Source: BRH-c25 sp964574195 (GTDB lineage: Bacteria > Bacillota > Clostridia > Lutisporales > Lutisporaceae). Taken from it: a stretch of DNA of 14,602 bases. A model generated the notes under the pieces. It made no database searches, was not told where the DNA came from, and saw only the letters and a list, made by a program, of their open reading frames with translations. Position 1 is the stretch's first letter, and every line of letters starts with the position of its first letter. A program made the translations under genes and the position numbers. Positions 13,898 to 14,602 of the stretch are shown one piece after another. The DNA is taken from positions 1 to 14,602 of the forward strand of contig CAZNMO010000116.1 of NCBI GenBank assembly GCA_964574195.1. The letters run 5' to 3'.

Positions 13898-14602
13898 TCA
13901 TATATTCAGCTGTTCCAGTATGCCCTGTGAATACTCAAGTACCTCCTCGGGAGTTTTCATTTTCAAGGCGTTGGCAGCTATTTCCCTAGCCTTTTCGTAT
14001 GAAACCTTCCTCAAGATATTCTTTATTACAGGTATTGAAGCAGCATTCATGCTGTACTCGTCGAGTCCCAGGCCCAGGAGGATCACGGCCGCTTCAGCAC
14101 AGCCAGCCATTTCCCCGCACATTCCGGTAAATATCCCCTTATTGTGGGAAGCATCTATGACGTTCTTGATCAACCTCAATATACCGGGATGAAGGGGTTG
14201 GTAAAGCTTTGACACCTTGGGGTTCATGCGATCGACTGCAAGTGTATACTGGCACAGGTCGTTGGTACCTATACTGAAGAAATCCACTTCCTCAGCTATA
14301 AGGTCAGCAGTTACAGCTGCCGATGGGATCTCCACCATTATGCCTACTTTGATATCCTCATTGAAGGGTATCTTCTTCTCCCTCAGCTCACCCTTGGCTT
14401 CTTCAAGTACTGCTTTCGCCTCAATGACTTCTCCGACTCCGGAGATCATCGGGAACATTATCAGTATATTTCCATAGTAGCTTGCCCGGAGAATAGCCCT
14501 TAGCTGCGTCTTAAAAATGTCCGTTCTCTCAAGACAGATCCTTATAGCTCTCCAACCAAGGAAGGGATTTAACTCATCGGTTAGTTCAAGATAAGGAAGC
14601 TT
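13898..14602 (-). CDS. ptsI: Phosphoenolpyruvate-protein phosphotransferase (enzyme I), C-terminal part
   Basis: The frame is open to the right edge of the window and encodes the last 234 residues of enzyme I (full proteins are about 570). It begins KLPYLELTDELNPFLGWRAI, so the apparent ATG at 14458 is internal. The C-terminal PEP-binding and dimerisation domain is complete: NPFLGWRAIRI, TQLRAILRAS, MFPMIS, EIPSAA, FSIGTNDLCQYTLAVDR, and the catalytic cysteine in GMCGEMAG. Enzyme I takes phosphate from phosphoenolpyruvate and passes it to HPr, encoded 17 bases downstream. The N-terminal phosphohistidine domain lies outside the window. Confidence 0.97.
   Translation of the reverse strand, partial: KLPYLELTDELNPFLGWRAIRICLERTDIFKTQLRAILRASYYGNILIMFPMISGVGEVIEAKAVLEEAKGELREKKIPFNEDIKVGIMVEIPSAAVTADLIAEEVDFFSIGTNDLCQYTLAVDRMNPKVSKLYQPLHPGILRLIKNVIDASHNKGIFTGMCGEMAGCAEAAVILLGLGLDEYSMNAASIPVIKNILRKVSYEKAREIAANALKMKTPEEVLEYSQGILEQLNI

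Overview
The window is about 14.6 kb of moderately low-GC DNA. It probably comes from an anaerobic Bacillota (Clostridia-like) chromosome: strong purine-rich ribosome binding sites, several GTG/TTG starts, TATAAT-type promoters, short intrinsic terminators, and Firmicutes-type PTS and lipoprotein genes. No rRNA, tRNA, CRISPR array, integrase or IS transposase was seen. All genes except the BCCT transporter run on the minus strand.

Left part (1-7850) looks like one regulatory unit. It holds the first two genes of a molybdenum-hydroxylase operon (FAD subunit, cut by the window edge, and [2Fe-2S] subunit), an unusual chemoreceptor-like protein carrying a C-terminal OpuAC-type betaine-binding domain, a divergently transcribed BCCT-family transporter, and a 1017-residue AfsR/SARP-like regulator (winged helix, BTAD, STAND-type ATPase, TPR-like tail). 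Upstream of each of these four transcription units is the same promoter architecture: two heptamers, roughly TTTaGAC-N4-TATTGAC, repeated every 11 bp, followed 8-11 bp later by TATAAT and taking the place of a -35 box. That is the geometry known for SARP-family operators. I therefore infer an autoregulated SARP-type regulon joining betaine import, intracellular betaine sensing and a molybdenum hydroxylase. This is the most interesting content of the window.

Middle part (7851-11900) is a minus-strand operon: a LarA-like (DUF2088) protein, a lipoprotein substrate-binding protein, a permease and an ATPase of the polar amino acid ABC uptake family. It starts from a near-consensus sigma-A promoter with a cluster of TGCATA palindromes in the leader. 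A hairpin sits just after the binding-protein gene, and a low-complexity heptamer-repeat element is inserted between the binding protein and permease genes.

Right part (11900-14602) holds a DUF368 (PopT-like) membrane protein with several inverted repeats downstream, a small nitroreductase, HPr (ptsH) and the C-terminal part of enzyme I (ptsI). These are housekeeping functions, with ptsI unusually placed upstream of ptsH.
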